This document shows positions 1 through 9,988 of a stretch of 51,597 nt of DNA, piece by piece (positions within the stretch are counted from its first letter, which is position 1; every line of letters starts with the position of its first letter). Where the stretch lies: assembly GCA_018058095.1 (NCBI GenBank), contig JAGPCO010000049.1:1-51597 (forward strand), in the 5' to 3' direction. The notes beneath the pieces are model-generated. The model was not told the origin of the DNA. It did no database searches and was given only the letters and a program-made list of their open reading frames with translations. The position numbers were made by a program, and so were the translations under genes. The stretch comes from Kofleriaceae bacterium. GTDB taxonomy: Bacteria; Myxococcota_A; Polyangia; Haliangiales; Haliangiaceae.

Positions 1-514
1 CCCGGACCTGCGCCGCGCCCAGGGTCGGATCGTAGCTCCCGAGCAGGTACAGGTCGCCGGCCACCACGCCGTCGGCGTCGGGGCTGCGCCCGAGGATGCG
101 AGTCTGGTAGCGGTAGTCGGGCCCGAGCAGGTCGAGCGCGGCGGCGGTCGACACCAGCTTGACGTTGGAGGCCGGGTTGAGCGGGAGGTCGGGTTCGACC
201 GCGAACACCGGCGCGCCAGTGCGGGCGTCGACCACCAGCAGCGACGTCGTGCCGGCGCGCAGCGGGCCGCGGTACAGCGCGGCGATCTGGTCGGCGATCC
301 GCTCGGCCGCCGTGGTCGGCTTGGTCCGGCCGCGCTCCTCGAGAGGGGGCCGCAGCGTGCCGAGCGCGGCGACCCGGGCCTGGTGCGTCGGCGCGACCAC
401 CTTGGCGGCAGCGGCGGCGCGGGTCCGGCGTGGGGCCGCCGCGGCCGGCGCGACCTCGAGCACGGGCAGCGCCAGCAGGATCATCGTGGCCACGGTCAGA
501 CGCGACGCCTTCAT
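1..514 (-). CDS. dacB: D-alanyl-D-alanine carboxypeptidase/endopeptidase (PBP4 type, S13), N-terminal part
   Basis: The first 171 codons are present; the gene runs off the left edge. Residues 1-27 look like an Ala-rich Sec signal peptide (MKASRLTVATMILLALP, cut near APAAAA), so the enzyme acts in the periplasm. The segment PLNPASNVKLVSTAAALDLL carries the S-x-x-K motif (Ser116, Lys119) whose serine is the acyl-enzyme nucleophile of penicillin-binding proteins. The following YRYQTRILG and GDLYLLGSYDPTLG stretches are the usual PBP4/DacB continuation, where family members trim or cleave peptidoglycan cross-links. The SxN and KTG motifs would lie outside the window. It is transcribed divergently from the LVIVD lipoprotein gene across a 230-bp gap. 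Family assignment is firm; carboxypeptidase versus endopeptidase balance cannot be told from this part. Confidence 0.85.
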   Translation of the reverse strand, partial: MKASRLTVATMILLALPVLEVAPAAAAPRRTRAAAAAKVVAPTHQARVAALGTLRPPLEERGRTKPTTAAERIADQIAALYRGPLRAGTTSLLVVDARTGAPVFAVEPDLPLNPASNVKLVSTAAALDLLGPDYRYQTRILGRSPDADGVVAGDLYLLGSYDPTLGAAQVR

Positions 515-540
515 GGTGCCCCCATGGATCCACCATGCGG

Positions 541-581
541 CACGGAGATCTCCCTCCGCCATTTTTTGGCGGTGGTCCGTG
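541..581. other. Two-tier inverted repeat in divergent intergenic region
   Basis: An inner stem CCGCCA (556-561) pairs with TGGCGG (567-572) around a five-T loop, and an outer stem CACGGA (541-546) pairs with TCCGTG (576-581). It lies 27 bp upstream of the dacB start, inside the 230-bp divergent gap 515-744, so an operator or a 5' leader hairpin for dacB are both possible. No convincing -35/-10 pair was found in this gap; a CATAGA hexamer at 732-737 ends 7 nt before the ATG at 745. Confidence 0.4.
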
Positions 582-744
582 CATCAGGTGCCTGGCCGGC
601 GCGGCCCATGTCTCTACAGTAACCGGTTCGGCGCCGACGACAACTGGGGATCGAGGTGAGGCCCCGGGGCCCCGCCCCCGGCTCGACCGAGGGCTGCCAG
701 CAGCTGCCAGCTGCAGCCTGGCGCGCCGCAGCATAGAGTGGGTC

Positions 745-2313
745 ATGCCGCCGTCCCGCCGCCTCGACTCGCCCAGCCCCGGGCTGTCCCTGGCCAGGCT
801 GACCATGCTCGCCGTGCTCGCCGTCACGCCGGCCTGCGGCGACGACGGCGCGGCCGGGCCCGACGCCGCCCCCGGCCCCTACGATGACCCCGGCGATTTC
901 CCCCGGGACGGGTGTGCCCCCGGCACCCTGGCCGACCTGGTGGGCCGGACCGCTCCGGCGATCCTCCACCTCGAGGTCCGCTACCCCGACTACCCCCGCT
1001 TCATCGGCTCGACCGCGCTGCGCCTCGACCCCAGCGCCGGCGGGGGCGCGGCCTTCACCGCCCTGCTGGCGGGTGAGCCGGCCGAGGTCCGGACCTCCAG
1101 CGCCGACGACCTCGTGGTGCGCCAGACCTTCGCCGACGGCACCGGCGTGCGAGCGCTCGACCTGTGCGGCCGCGACGCCGCCGGCGAGCTGCGTGGCCAC
1201 TACGTGTTGTGCCGCGATGGGGAGTGCCTGGCCGCGACCGTCCGCGGCAAGGTGGTCGAGCGCCTGGCCGAGTCCGAGGCGTCCGGGCTGGCCCTGCTCG
1301 GCGAGCACGGTGGGCGGGCGGCGTGGCCCGGCGGCATCACCGTCAACGTCCGCGTCCTGGCCGACGTGGCCTACCTGGCCAACTACGGTGATGGGCTGCG
1401 CCTGGTCGACGTGCGCGACCCGGCGGCGATGAGCGACCTCGGCCACCTGCCGGTCGAGTACCCGGATGCGGGTGAGATCTACAACGACGTCAAGCTGGTC
1501 ACCCGCGCCAGCGACGGCCGGCGCTTCGCCCTGATGGCGTCCAACCGCGTCGGCGTGGTGGTGGTCGACGTGTCGACCCCAGCGGCGCCGACCATCGCCG
1601 CGCATTTCGGCACGCCGGCCAACGGCGAGACCGCCATCAACGTTCACACGCTGGCGCTGGTCGGGACCCGGGCCTACCTCGGCAATCCCGGCGTCGGGCT
1701 CGAGATCTGGGACGTGGCCGACCCGGCCACGCCGGTGCTCCTGGGCCTGTGGAGTCACCCGTCCGGCGAGGGCTACTTGCACGACCTGTACGTCGTCGGC
1801 GATCGAGCCTACCTGGCGTACTGGGACGCCGGCCTGCAGGTCCTCGACGTCGCGGCCCCGGCGACGCCGCGCCTGCTCGGCACCTACGTCGACTACGGCG
1901 AGCTGACCAGCCACTCGGTGTGGACCGCTCCCGTCGGCGGCCGGACCCTGGCGGTGCACGGCGACGAGCAGTATGGCGCGCACCTGCGTGTGGTCGACGT
2001 GACCGAGGACGCCGCCTTCCTGACCGAGCTCGGGCAGTGGCAGACCCGGCCCGAGGTGTCCATCCACAACCTCATGATCGATGGCGAGCTGGCGCTGGCC
2101 GCGCACTACCAGGACGGGGTGCGGGTGATCGACCTGGCCGACCCACGCGCGCCGACGACGCGGGCCTGGTTCAACACCTGGCCCGGGCCGGCCGCCGGGT
2201 ATGGCGAGTCGTTCTACGAGGGCGCGGTCGGGATCGACTACGAGCCAGGCCGGCGTCGCCTGTACGTGGCCGACAGCCACCGCGGGCTGCTGGTGCTGGC
2301 GCTGGCGCCGTAG
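745..2313 (+). CDS. LVIVD-repeat lipoprotein
   Basis: 522 residues. The N-terminus ends in a lipobox (LAVTPAC, Cys near residue 30), so the mature protein should be lipid-anchored, followed by an Asp/Ala/Pro linker (GDDGAAGPDAAPGP). The body carries at least six LVIVD-type repeats, recognisable as h-x-h-h-D-h-x-D-P-x-x-P: LRLVDVRDPA, VGVVVVDVSTPAAP, LEIWDVADPATP, LQVLDVAAPATP, LRVVDVTED and VRVIDLADPRAP. This family folds as a surface beta-propeller of unknown biochemical role; no catalytic motif was seen. The ATG at 745 is chosen because the open frame upstream of it has no signal sequence. No Shine-Dalgarno precedes it, but a CATAGA hexamer ends 7 nt upstream. Confidence 0.8.
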   Translation: MPPSRRLDSPSPGLSLARLTMLAVLAVTPACGDDGAAGPDAAPGPYDDPGDFPRDGCAPGTLADLVGRTAPAILHLEVRYPDYPRFIGSTALRLDPSAGGGAAFTALLAGEPAEVRTSSADDLVVRQTFADGTGVRALDLCGRDAAGELRGHYVLCRDGECLAATVRGKVVERLAESEASGLALLGEHGGRAAWPGGITVNVRVLADVAYLANYGDGLRLVDVRDPAAMSDLGHLPVEYPDAGEIYNDVKLVTRASDGRRFALMASNRVGVVVVDVSTPAAPTIAAHFGTPANGETAINVHTLALVGTRAYLGNPGVGLEIWDVADPATPVLLGLWSHPSGEGYLHDLYVVGDRAYLAYWDAGLQVLDVAAPATPRLLGTYVDYGELTSHSVWTAPVGGRTLAVHGDEQYGAHLRVVDVTEDAAFLTELGQWQTRPEVSIHNLMIDGELALAAHYQDGVRVIDLADPRAPTTRAWFNTWPGPAAGYGESFYEGAVGIDYEPGRRRLYVADSHRGLLVLALAP

Positions 2314-2328
2314 CCCCCGCCGCCGGGT

Positions 2329-2364
2329 GTTGCGATCGGCAACCCGCGTGTTGCCAAACGCAAC
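2329..2364. promoter_or_regulatory. Tandem palindromic operator upstream of glgP
   Basis: Two copies of the same 15-bp inverted repeat GTTGC-N5-GCAAC: 2329-2343 and 2350-2364. Their centres are 21 bp apart, two helical turns, so bound dimers would sit on the same DNA face. They lie 85-120 bp upstream of the glucan phosphorylase ATG at 2450, just after the stop of the LVIVD gene. Downstream, TTGCGG (2412-2417) and CAACGT (2436-2441) are a weak promoter candidate. The regulator is unknown. Confidence 0.6.
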
Positions 2365-2449
2365 GCGATCGGATGACGGCGCCGTCGACGACGATCTGGC
2401 CGCGCCCGACCTTGCGGCCAGCGCCGACGCCGGTGCAACGTCGACCGCC

Positions 2450-4090
2450 ATGGTGGACAACCCCAGGGTCGCGTACTTCTGCATGGAGTTCGGCCTCGAC
2501 CCGGCCCTCACGATCTACGCCGGTGGGCTCGGCATCCTCGCCGGCGACCTGATGAAGTCGGTCGGCGACCTGCACGCCCCGGTCATCGGCCTCGGCATCC
2601 TGTGGGACGAGGGCTACACCCGCCAGCTCATCGGCGAGGGCGGCGCGGTCGAGGACCACTACCCCAAGACGGCGCGCGACGCCCTGCGCAAGCTCGACGT
2701 CCGCTTCGAGATCACCGTGCGCGGCAAGACGGTGCCGTGTACGGCCTGGAAGGTCGAGCGCTACACCACGGCCGAACTGTACCTGCTCGAGCCCGAGCGC
2801 GAGGACGACCGCTGGATCACCCGGCGCCTGTACGGCGGCGGCAGCGACGACCGCCTGGCCCAGGAGATCCTGCTCGGCGTCGGCGGCGTGCGCCTCTTGC
2901 GCGCGCTCGGCCGCGACGTCGACGTCTATCACTTCAACGAGGGCCACGCGGTGTTCGCTGGCCTCGAGCTGCTGCGCGAGCACCGCTTCGGCGGCTCGAC
3001 CCTGGCCGAGCGCCTGGCCTCCCTGCGCCCGCACGTGGTGTTCACCACCCACACCCCGGTCGCCGCCGGTAACGAGATCCACTCGCTCGAGCTGATGCGG
3101 CAGCAGGGCGCCGACCTCGGCTTCACCGACGCCGAGCTCACGATCATCGGCGGCAACCCGTTCTCGATGACCGCAGCCGGGCTGCGCCTGGCCCGGGCCG
3201 CCAACGCGGTGGCCGAGCTACACGGCGAGACCGCCCGGGTGATGTGGAAGGACGTGCCGGAGGCGGCGCCGATCATCGCCATCACCAACGGCGTCCACGC
3301 CGGCACCTGGCAGGACGCCCGGATCCGCGCCGCGCTGGTCGCCGACAAGGTGCGCGAGCGGCAGGACCACGACCTGTGGCACGCGCACCAGGCCGCCAAG
3401 GCCGAGCTGCTGGCCGAGATCGCGGCCCGCGTCGGGGCCCACCTGCCGGCCGACGCGCTGCTCATCGGCTTCGCCCGCCGCTCGACCGAGTACAAGCGGG
3501 CCGACCTCATCCTCGGCGACCCCGACCGGCTCGAGCGGCTGCTGGCCGGCGGCAAGGTCTGCCTGATCTGGGCCGGCAAGGCCCACCCGCGCGACACCTC
3601 GGGCAAGGCGCTGGTCGGCCGCCTGGTCGAGGCGGCGCGCCGGCACCCCGGGTCGATCGTCTTCCTGCCCAACTACGACATGGTGCTCGGCCGCATGTTG
3701 ACCCGCGGCTGCGACGTCTGGCTCAACAACCCGCGCCGGCCGCTCGAGGCCTCGGGCACGTCGGGCATGAAGGCGGCCATGAACGGGGTGCTCAACCTGT
3801 CCATCCTCGACGGCTGGTGGCCCGAGGGGTGCCAGCACGGCGTGACCGGCTGGCACATCGGCGTGCCCGACCCGACCGAGGACCCGTTCGACGAGAGCAA
3901 GTACCCGGCGATGGACGCGCGCGACCGCGCCGCCCTGTACGACACGCTCGAGCACGAGGTCCTGCCGCGCTTCGCCGACCGGGCCGCCTGGCTGGCCATG
4001 ATGCGGGCGTCGATCGGCATGGCGTCGTGGCGCTTCTCGTCGGACCGTATGCTCGAGGACTACCGAGACAATCTGTACCGCCGAGGGTGA
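2450..4090 (+). CDS. glgP: Alpha-glucan phosphorylase, short form
   Basis: 546 residues, matching the shortened bacterial/archaeal branch of glycosyltransferase family 35 rather than the ~800-residue glycogen phosphorylases. It splits alpha-1,4 glucans with phosphate to glucose-1-phosphate in the cytoplasm, using PLP. Diagnostic segments: the opening VAYFCMEFGLDPALTIYAGG, then HFNEGHAVF, TTHTPVAAGNE, AITNGVHAGTW, FARRSTEYKRADL and EASGTSGMKAAMNG, in which Lys441 is the PLP lysine. A start at MVDNPRVAYFC is preferred because residues from here match the family opening; a longer in-frame extension upstream is low-complexity and crosses the tandem operator. It looks monocistronic; the kelch gene starts 35 bp after its stop behind a 16-bp palindrome. 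Confidence 0.92.
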   Translation: MVDNPRVAYFCMEFGLDPALTIYAGGLGILAGDLMKSVGDLHAPVIGLGILWDEGYTRQLIGEGGAVEDHYPKTARDALRKLDVRFEITVRGKTVPCTAWKVERYTTAELYLLEPEREDDRWITRRLYGGGSDDRLAQEILLGVGGVRLLRALGRDVDVYHFNEGHAVFAGLELLREHRFGGSTLAERLASLRPHVVFTTHTPVAAGNEIHSLELMRQQGADLGFTDAELTIIGGNPFSMTAAGLRLARAANAVAELHGETARVMWKDVPEAAPIIAITNGVHAGTWQDARIRAALVADKVRERQDHDLWHAHQAAKAELLAEIAARVGAHLPADALLIGFARRSTEYKRADLILGDPDRLERLLAGGKVCLIWAGKAHPRDTSGKALVGRLVEAARRHPGSIVFLPNYDMVLGRMLTRGCDVWLNNPRRPLEASGTSGMKAAMNGVLNLSILDGWWPEGCQHGVTGWHIGVPDPTEDPFDESKYPAMDARDRAALYDTLEHEVLPRFADRAAWLAMMRASIGMASWRFSSDRMLEDYRDNLYRRG

Positions 4091-4095
4091 GCCGG

Positions 4096-4111
4096 CGCGG
4101 GCATGCCCGCG
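4096..4111. repeat. 16-bp perfect palindrome
   Basis: CGCGGGCATGCCCGCG reads the same on both strands and lies between the glgP stop (4090) and the GTG start of the kelch lipoprotein (4126). It could be a dimer-binding site or a short hairpin. The sequence is GC-rich, so chance is possible. Confidence 0.35.
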
Positions 4112-4125
4112 GTACGCTGGACGCG

Positions 4126-5160
4126 GTGTGGACTGCCCTCCTCGCGCTGAGCCTGGCCGGGTGTGGCCTGGTCGGGTTCGCGGCCGCCCCGGCCGGCCAG
4201 GCCGACGCCGGCTCATCCCCCGACGGCGACGCCGGCAGCGGTGGCGCCGGGGTGTGGCGCGCGACGACCAGCCTCCCGGGCGGTCGTGGCCTGACCTGCG
4301 CGGTCAGCCTCGACGACCGCATCTACGTGATCGGCGGCGGCTCTGGCAGCGGGGTGGCCGCGCCCCTGGACGAGGTGCTGATGGGAGAGGTCGAGGCCGA
4401 CGGGTCGGTCACGACCTGGCAGCAGGTCCAGGCCCTGCCCGGCCCGCTGCGCTGGCACGCCTGCGCGGTCGACCCGGCCAGCCGCACCCTGTACGTGCTT
4501 GGTGGCGACGGCGGCCCGCTCGCGCTCACCGTGGTGTGGCGCGCGCTGGTCAACGGGGACGGCAGCCTGCAGGCCTGGGGCACCGACCTCGAGCTGCCAG
4601 CCGCGCGCCGCGGCCTGGCCGCGTACGTGGCGGCCGGCCTGCTGCACGCGGTCGGTGGAGAGTCGGGGGACGGCTTCCTGGTCGAGGCCACGGTGTTCCG
4701 GGCCGATGTCTCGACCATGGGCACCCTGAGCCCGTGGATGGCCGCGCCGCCGCTGCCCGCCGCCAACTACATGTTCGGCGCCGCCACGGTCGGCGCCCAG
4801 GCCTACCTGACCGGCGGCTGGGCCACGCCGACCACGGTCCTGGCCGGGACGACGACGGCCGGCCTGGAGGTCGCCACCCCGCTGCCCGCCCCGCACCAGC
4901 GGCACGCCAGCGTGGCCGTGGGCGGCTATCTGTACGTCCTCGCCGGCCAGGCCACGTTCGAGGGCGCCGCCCTCGCCGAGGTGCGCCGCGCCCCCATCAC
5001 GGCCGGCGCGGTCGGGGCGTGGCAGACGCTGGCGCCGCTGCCCCGGCCGGTCACCTACCACACCGCCACCGTCGTCGCCGGCCGCATCTACGTCATCGGC
5101 GGCCTCGACGCCGACAACGCCGGCGAGGCCGCGGTCCAGGTGTACGAGCCGCCACCATGA
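4126..5160 (+). CDS. Kelch-repeat lipoprotein
   Basis: 344 residues starting at GTG. The start MWTALLALSLAGC gives a minimal signal peptide with lipobox LAGC, followed by a Gly/Asp/Ala linker (DAGSSPDGDAGSGGAG). An upstream in-frame start would bury this signal, so 4126 is preferred. Six kelch blades are visible from the h-Y-h-h-G-G tags: DRIYVIGGG, TLYVLGGDG, LLHAVGGE, QAYLTGGW, YLYVLAGQ and RIYVIGGL. A six-bladed extracytoplasmic propeller is predicted; the ligand is unknown. It converges with acs, with only 19 bp between the stops. Confidence 0.8.
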   Translation: MWTALLALSLAGCGLVGFAAAPAGQADAGSSPDGDAGSGGAGVWRATTSLPGGRGLTCAVSLDDRIYVIGGGSGSGVAAPLDEVLMGEVEADGSVTTWQQVQALPGPLRWHACAVDPASRTLYVLGGDGGPLALTVVWRALVNGDGSLQAWGTDLELPAARRGLAAYVAAGLLHAVGGESGDGFLVEATVFRADVSTMGTLSPWMAAPPLPAANYMFGAATVGAQAYLTGGWATPTTVLAGTTTAGLEVATPLPAPHQRHASVAVGGYLYVLAGQATFEGAALAEVRRAPITAGAVGAWQTLAPLPRPVTYHTATVVAGRIYVIGGLDADNAGEAAVQVYEPPP

Positions 5161-5179
5161 CGGCCCGGCCGGGCCAACG

Positions 5180-7152
<1,973 letters not shown>

Positions 7153-7156
<4 letters not shown>

Positions 7157-7566
7157 GACGCGCCTCCGGTGACGACGGCGATGGCTTCGATCTCGACCCG
7201 CGCATCGCGCGGCAGGCGCGCGGCCTGCACGGTCGAGCGCGCCGGTGGCGGGCCGGCGGCCGGTGGGAACCGCTCGGCGTAGACCTCGTTGACGGCGGCG
7301 AAGTCGGCCAGGTCGGCCAGGAAGATCGTCGTCTTGACGACGTCGGCGAAGGTGGCGCCGCTGGCCGCCAGCACGGCGCCGAGGTTGTCGAGCACACGTC
7401 GGGTCAGCACGGCGATGTCGCCGCTGACCATGGCGCCGGTCGCCGGATCGAGCGGGATCTGGCCCGAGGTGTAGATGACCCGACCGGCCAGCGGCGTGGT
7501 GATGGCCTGCGAGTACGGGCCGATCGCGGCCGGCGCCGACGACGTCTGGACCTGGGTGTGCGGCAT
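7153..7566 (-). CDS. ridA: RidA family reactive enamine/imine deaminase
   Basis: 137 residues, typical RidA/YjgF length. The family hydrolyses 2-aminoacrylate and related enamines in the cytoplasm. Visible marks: [49 protein letters not shown], and [22 protein letters not shown], which carries the conserved arginine and terminal glutamate of the active site. It is the first gene of a two-gene unit with acs (4-bp overlap). No Shine-Dalgarno is evident; TAACAA (7573-7578 on the minus strand) ends 6 nt before the ATG. Confidence 0.93.
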
Positions 7567-7638
7567 GCCCGGTTGTTACCACGCACCCACCCGGACGCGG
7601 CCGCCTGGCCGGTCGCCCACCCAAGCGGCGCCGACCGG

Positions 7639-7667
7639 TTGACACCGGCGCGGCACCTGACTAAAGA
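7639..7667 (+). promoter_or_regulatory. Sigma-70 promoter of tRNA-Val
   Basis: TTGACA (7639-7644), a 17-nt spacer and TAAAGA (7662-7667). Transcription should start near 7674, a few bases before the mature tRNA at 7681. This is one of the two best consensus promoters in the window. Confidence 0.8.
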
Positions 7668-7680
7668 TGCGCCTCGCTTC

Positions 7681-7752
7681 GGGCGTTTAACTCAGCGGTA
7701 GAGTGTCATCTTCACACGGTGAAAGTCGTAGGTTCAAACCCTACAACGCCCA
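7681..7752 (+). tRNA. tRNA-Val (anticodon CAC)
   Basis: A complete 72-nt cloverleaf. Acceptor GGGCGTT pairs with AACGCCC; D stem ACTC/GAGT; anticodon stem TCATC/GGTGA around loop TTCACAC with anticodon CAC, reading the valine codon GTG; T arm GTAGG-TTCAAAC-CCTAC; discriminator A at 7752. The following bases are CCG, so the 3' CCA is not fully encoded and must be added enzymatically. Confidence 0.95.
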
Positions 7753-7802
7753 CCGGCCGACCGGCCCCACGGCCAATCGGCCCACTGGCCAACCGGCCAC
7801 CA

Positions 7803-7834
7803 AGCAGCGGGCTGCCCTCGGGCGGCCCGCTGTT
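7803..7834 (+). terminator. Hairpin terminator after tRNA-Val
   Basis: AGCGGGCTGCC (7806-7816) pairs with GGCGGCCCGCT (7821-7831) with one T-G wobble around a CTCG loop; flanking bases extend the stem. It is followed by GTTCGTTCG, a weak T-rich tail. Between tRNA and hairpin (7753-7800) there are short degenerate copies of an ACGGCC/CCGGCC motif with no evident function. Confidence 0.6.
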
Positions 7835-7890
7835 CGTTCGTGCACCAGCAGGCTGATGTCTGCGGCTGCGCCGCGTTGCTCAGCGTCCTG

Positions 7891-8667
7891 CTAGCGCTTG
7901 CGGTCGAACTCGGGCCCGGCGGTGACGGTCTCCTCGTTGGCCGACCAGTCGACCAGCTGGTCGTCGTCGACCTCGGCCGCGACCTCGCCTTCCTTGCCCT
8001 TCCAGTCGGACCGGACGTCGGTGTCGATGTCGAAGTCGAGCGCGGTGCTGGCGCGACCGGCCGCGGCCTGCGGGCGGCGCGCCGCGATCGCGGCGGCGCC
8101 GCTGGCCGGGGACGCGCTGGCCGCGCCGGGCTGGGCCGGTCGGTTCGGCGCGGTCGGTGCCGGCGCCGCGGCCCGGCCGCCCGGGCTCGAGCCGACGCTG
8201 CGGAACGGCTGCCGGCTGTTGCTGCGCGCGCGCGACGTGCTGCCGGCGTGGGCCGGCTCGGCGTCGTCGCCGGGGCGGCGGCCCGGCGGCGTGGCCGGGG
8301 TGCTGCCGAGCGGGGCGGCGCCGATGACCGCGGCGCCGATCGAGCCGGCCGCGCTGGTGCCAGGCGGCGGCGGCGCCACCAGCAGCGTACGGCCGACGGC
8401 GCGTTCGGCCACCTCGGACAGGCAGGCCCACAACACGGGCGCCGGCAGGTGCTCGCACAGGTTGGCGACGCCGAGCGTGTCGATCACCAGGGCGGCGTCG
8501 GTCCGCTCGGCGCCGAGGCACGCGGTGAGCAGGCGCGCCCACAGCGGCCGTGGCAGGTGCTGGGCCAGCAGCACCGGCGTCATGTGCTTGAGCAGGTCGT
8601 CGGGCGTGGCGATGCCGAGCTCGAGCGCCGCGCCCAGGGCCTGGGTGAAGAACCGCGTGATCGACAC
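7891..8667 (-). CDS. Unknown protein with two 36-residue helical repeats and acidic tail
   Basis: 258 residues, GTG start one base after the stop of the upstream gene, so translation is probably coupled. Not recognised. The N-terminal 90 residues hold two repeats 36 residues apart, TPVLLAQHLP (30-39) and GVANLCEHLP (66-75), the second followed by LWACL; the neighbouring gene has the same pair with the same spacing. Residues ~100-200 are Ala/Pro/Ser/Gly-rich and probably disordered. The tail is acidic and polar (DFDIDTDVRSDWKGKEGEV, then VDDDQLVDWS). No signal peptide or membrane segment, so cytoplasmic. Probably a partner of the upstream small protein; its function cannot be inferred. Confidence 0.6.
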   Translation of the reverse strand: MSITRFFTQALGAALELGIATPDDLLKHMTPVLLAQHLPRPLWARLLTACLGAERTDAALVIDTLGVANLCEHLPAPVLWACLSEVAERAVGRTLLVAPPPPGTSAAGSIGAAVIGAAPLGSTPATPPGRRPGDDAEPAHAGSTSRARSNSRQPFRSVGSSPGGRAAAPAPTAPNRPAQPGAASASPASGAAAIAARRPQAAAGRASTALDFDIDTDVRSDWKGKEGEVAAEVDDDQLVDWSANEETVTAGPEFDRKR

Positions 8668-8668
8668 G

Positions 8669-8992
8669 CTACTTCCCTGAGCTCGAGCCGCCGCCTGGGC
8701 CCGCGACCACCCCGGCCCGGGCGGCGGCGGCGGCGATGCAGCCCCACAGCACGTCGTGCGGGAGGTGGCGAGCCATCAGGTCGGGCGTGACCGTCTCGAG
8801 CACCCGCTCGGGGGTCATGGCCCCGGCGGCGAGCGAGCTGGCCAGCACCTTGCTGAGCAGGTCGGGTGGCAGGTTGCTGGCCAGGACATCCGGCGTGGCG
8901 TGCGCGAGCACGTCGCCCGGGTTGAAGATCTGGTTGTCCAGGCCCGACTCCATCATCTTGGCGAACCAAGCAGTCCGTGCGTCCGCGTTCAT
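8669..8992 (-). CDS. Unknown small protein with the same 36-residue helical repeat
   Basis: 107 residues, first gene of a two-gene unit. A GGGGAG Shine-Dalgarno sits 6 nt before the ATG. Repeats TPDVLASNLP (33-42) and TPDLMARHLP (69-78) are 36 residues apart, the second followed by LWGCI. This matches the layout in the next gene, so the pair probably arose by duplication, with the downstream copy gaining a long disordered and acidic tail. The C-terminus is Gly/Ser-rich (GPGGGSSSGK). No catalytic motif, signal peptide or membrane segment is visible. It is divergent from the Nudix gene. Confidence 0.6.
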   Translation of the reverse strand: MNADARTAWFAKMMESGLDNQIFNPGDVLAHATPDVLASNLPPDLLSKVLASSLAAGAMTPERVLETVTPDLMARHLPHDVLWGCIAAAAARAGVVAGPGGGSSSGK

Positions 8993-9134
8993 TCGGCGCT
9001 CCCCTCGGCCGGCGCTGGCCAGCTCGAACCGAAACGGTACACCGATTCGACCGCGCTGTCCCCGGCGCGTGGCCCGACGCGGGCGCCGACCGCACCACCC
9101 ACATCCGGCGCCGGCCCGACGAGCGCGTGGTGGG

Positions 9135-9163
9135 TTGCAATCTCACCCATCGTGCCGCAACCT
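9135..9163 (+). promoter_or_regulatory. Promoter of Nudix gene, leaderless geometry
   Basis: TTGCAA (9135-9140), 17-nt spacer, CAACCT (9158-9163), then 7 nt to the ATG at 9171. No Shine-Dalgarno is present in those 7 nt. The -10 is weak on its own; support comes from the same geometry at four other genes in the window. Confidence 0.4.
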
Positions 9164-9170
9164 GGCCGAC

Positions 9171-9623
9171 ATGGCGCCGGCGGCGAAGCTCTCGAGCGGC
9201 ACGGTGCTGTACCGCCGCGTCGGGGATGAGCTGGAGGTGCTGCTGGTGCATCCGTCGGGTAGCTACAACCGCCGGGCGCCATGGGGCATCCCCAAGGGCC
9301 AGCCAAATCCGGACGAGCCCCTCGAGGCGGCGGCCCGGCGCGAGACGCTCGAGGAGACCGGCATCGAGTGCGGCGACCTGGTCGACCTCGGCTTCATCGA
9401 CTACACCCGCTCGCAGAAGCGCGTCCACGCCTACGCCGGCCCGGCTCCCGTCGCGGCCGCGCCGCGCTGCGCGTCGTGGGAGGTCGACAAGGTCGAGTTC
9501 ATCGAGCTGTCGCGCGCACGCCGGATCATCCACCCCGATCAGGCCACGCTGCTGACCCGGCTCGAGCGCCTCATCGCCGCTCCGGTCGAGCCGATCCCGA
9601 TCACCGGCACCGACCCGCCCTGA
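9171..9623 (+). CDS. Nudix hydrolase
   Basis: 150 residues. The Nudix box is complete at residues 43-65: [18 protein letters not shown] followed by EETGI, fitting G-x5-E-x7-R-E-U-x-E-E-x-G-U, which binds Mg2+ and hydrolyses a nucleoside diphosphate linked to another moiety. The N-terminal pattern SSGTVLYRR...[10 protein letters not shown] and the WGIPKG segment resemble the diadenosine-polyphosphate/NTP branch, but the substrate cannot be fixed from sequence. The start at 9171 is preferred because the fold begins directly after it; upstream in-frame sequence is not protein-like. Confidence 0.88.
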   Translation: MAPAAKLSSGTVLYRRVGDELEVLLVHPSGSYNRRAPWGIPKGQPNPDEPLEAAARRETLEETGIECGDLVDLGFIDYTRSQKRVHAYAGPAPVAAAPRCASWEVDKVEFIELSRARRIIHPDQATLLTRLERLIAAPVEPIPITGTDPP

Positions 9624-9988
9624 CCAGCCGTGGCCCCAGGGCGGGCGTCGTCGTGGTTTCAGCCCCCTGCGCCCGCGACCTGGGTCCGGCCTACGAAAAG
9701 CCCTGGCCAGCCTGGTGCGCTCGGGCCGGGAATGCCCGGCCGGGCCCCACGGTTTTCAGCCTGTTCGCTCGACGCCTGCAACCGGGTCGATGCCTCGGTC
9801 GTAACCCCGGTACCTGCCTGGACGGGGGGTTGCTCCCCGACCCGGCCATCACCACCTTGGCGTCTCGCATCGTCCCCGTCCGGGGCCCCGCCCCACCGCA
9901 CTTCTTCCTGCCGCGCTGCAACGGTTTGCCGTCGGCCGGCGTCAAGTTCACACCGCCACCCCACGCCACGCCGCACCTGGAGTCCGCC
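9624..9988. other. Intergenic region between Nudix and sigma-factor genes
   Basis: 365 bp with no gene seen on either strand. It contains one clean hairpin, GGCCGGG (9724-9730) with CCCGGCC (9735-9741) around AATG, followed 14 nt later by a short T run, possibly a weak terminator for the Nudix gene. I could not identify a convincing promoter for the sigma-factor gene. Confidence 0.35.

Noticed and set aside
9281..9988. Extended N-terminus of the sigma factor overlapping the Nudix gene
   Set aside because: It is out of frame with the Nudix gene and low-complexity; ATG 9989 has a Shine-Dalgarno and directly precedes the conserved region.
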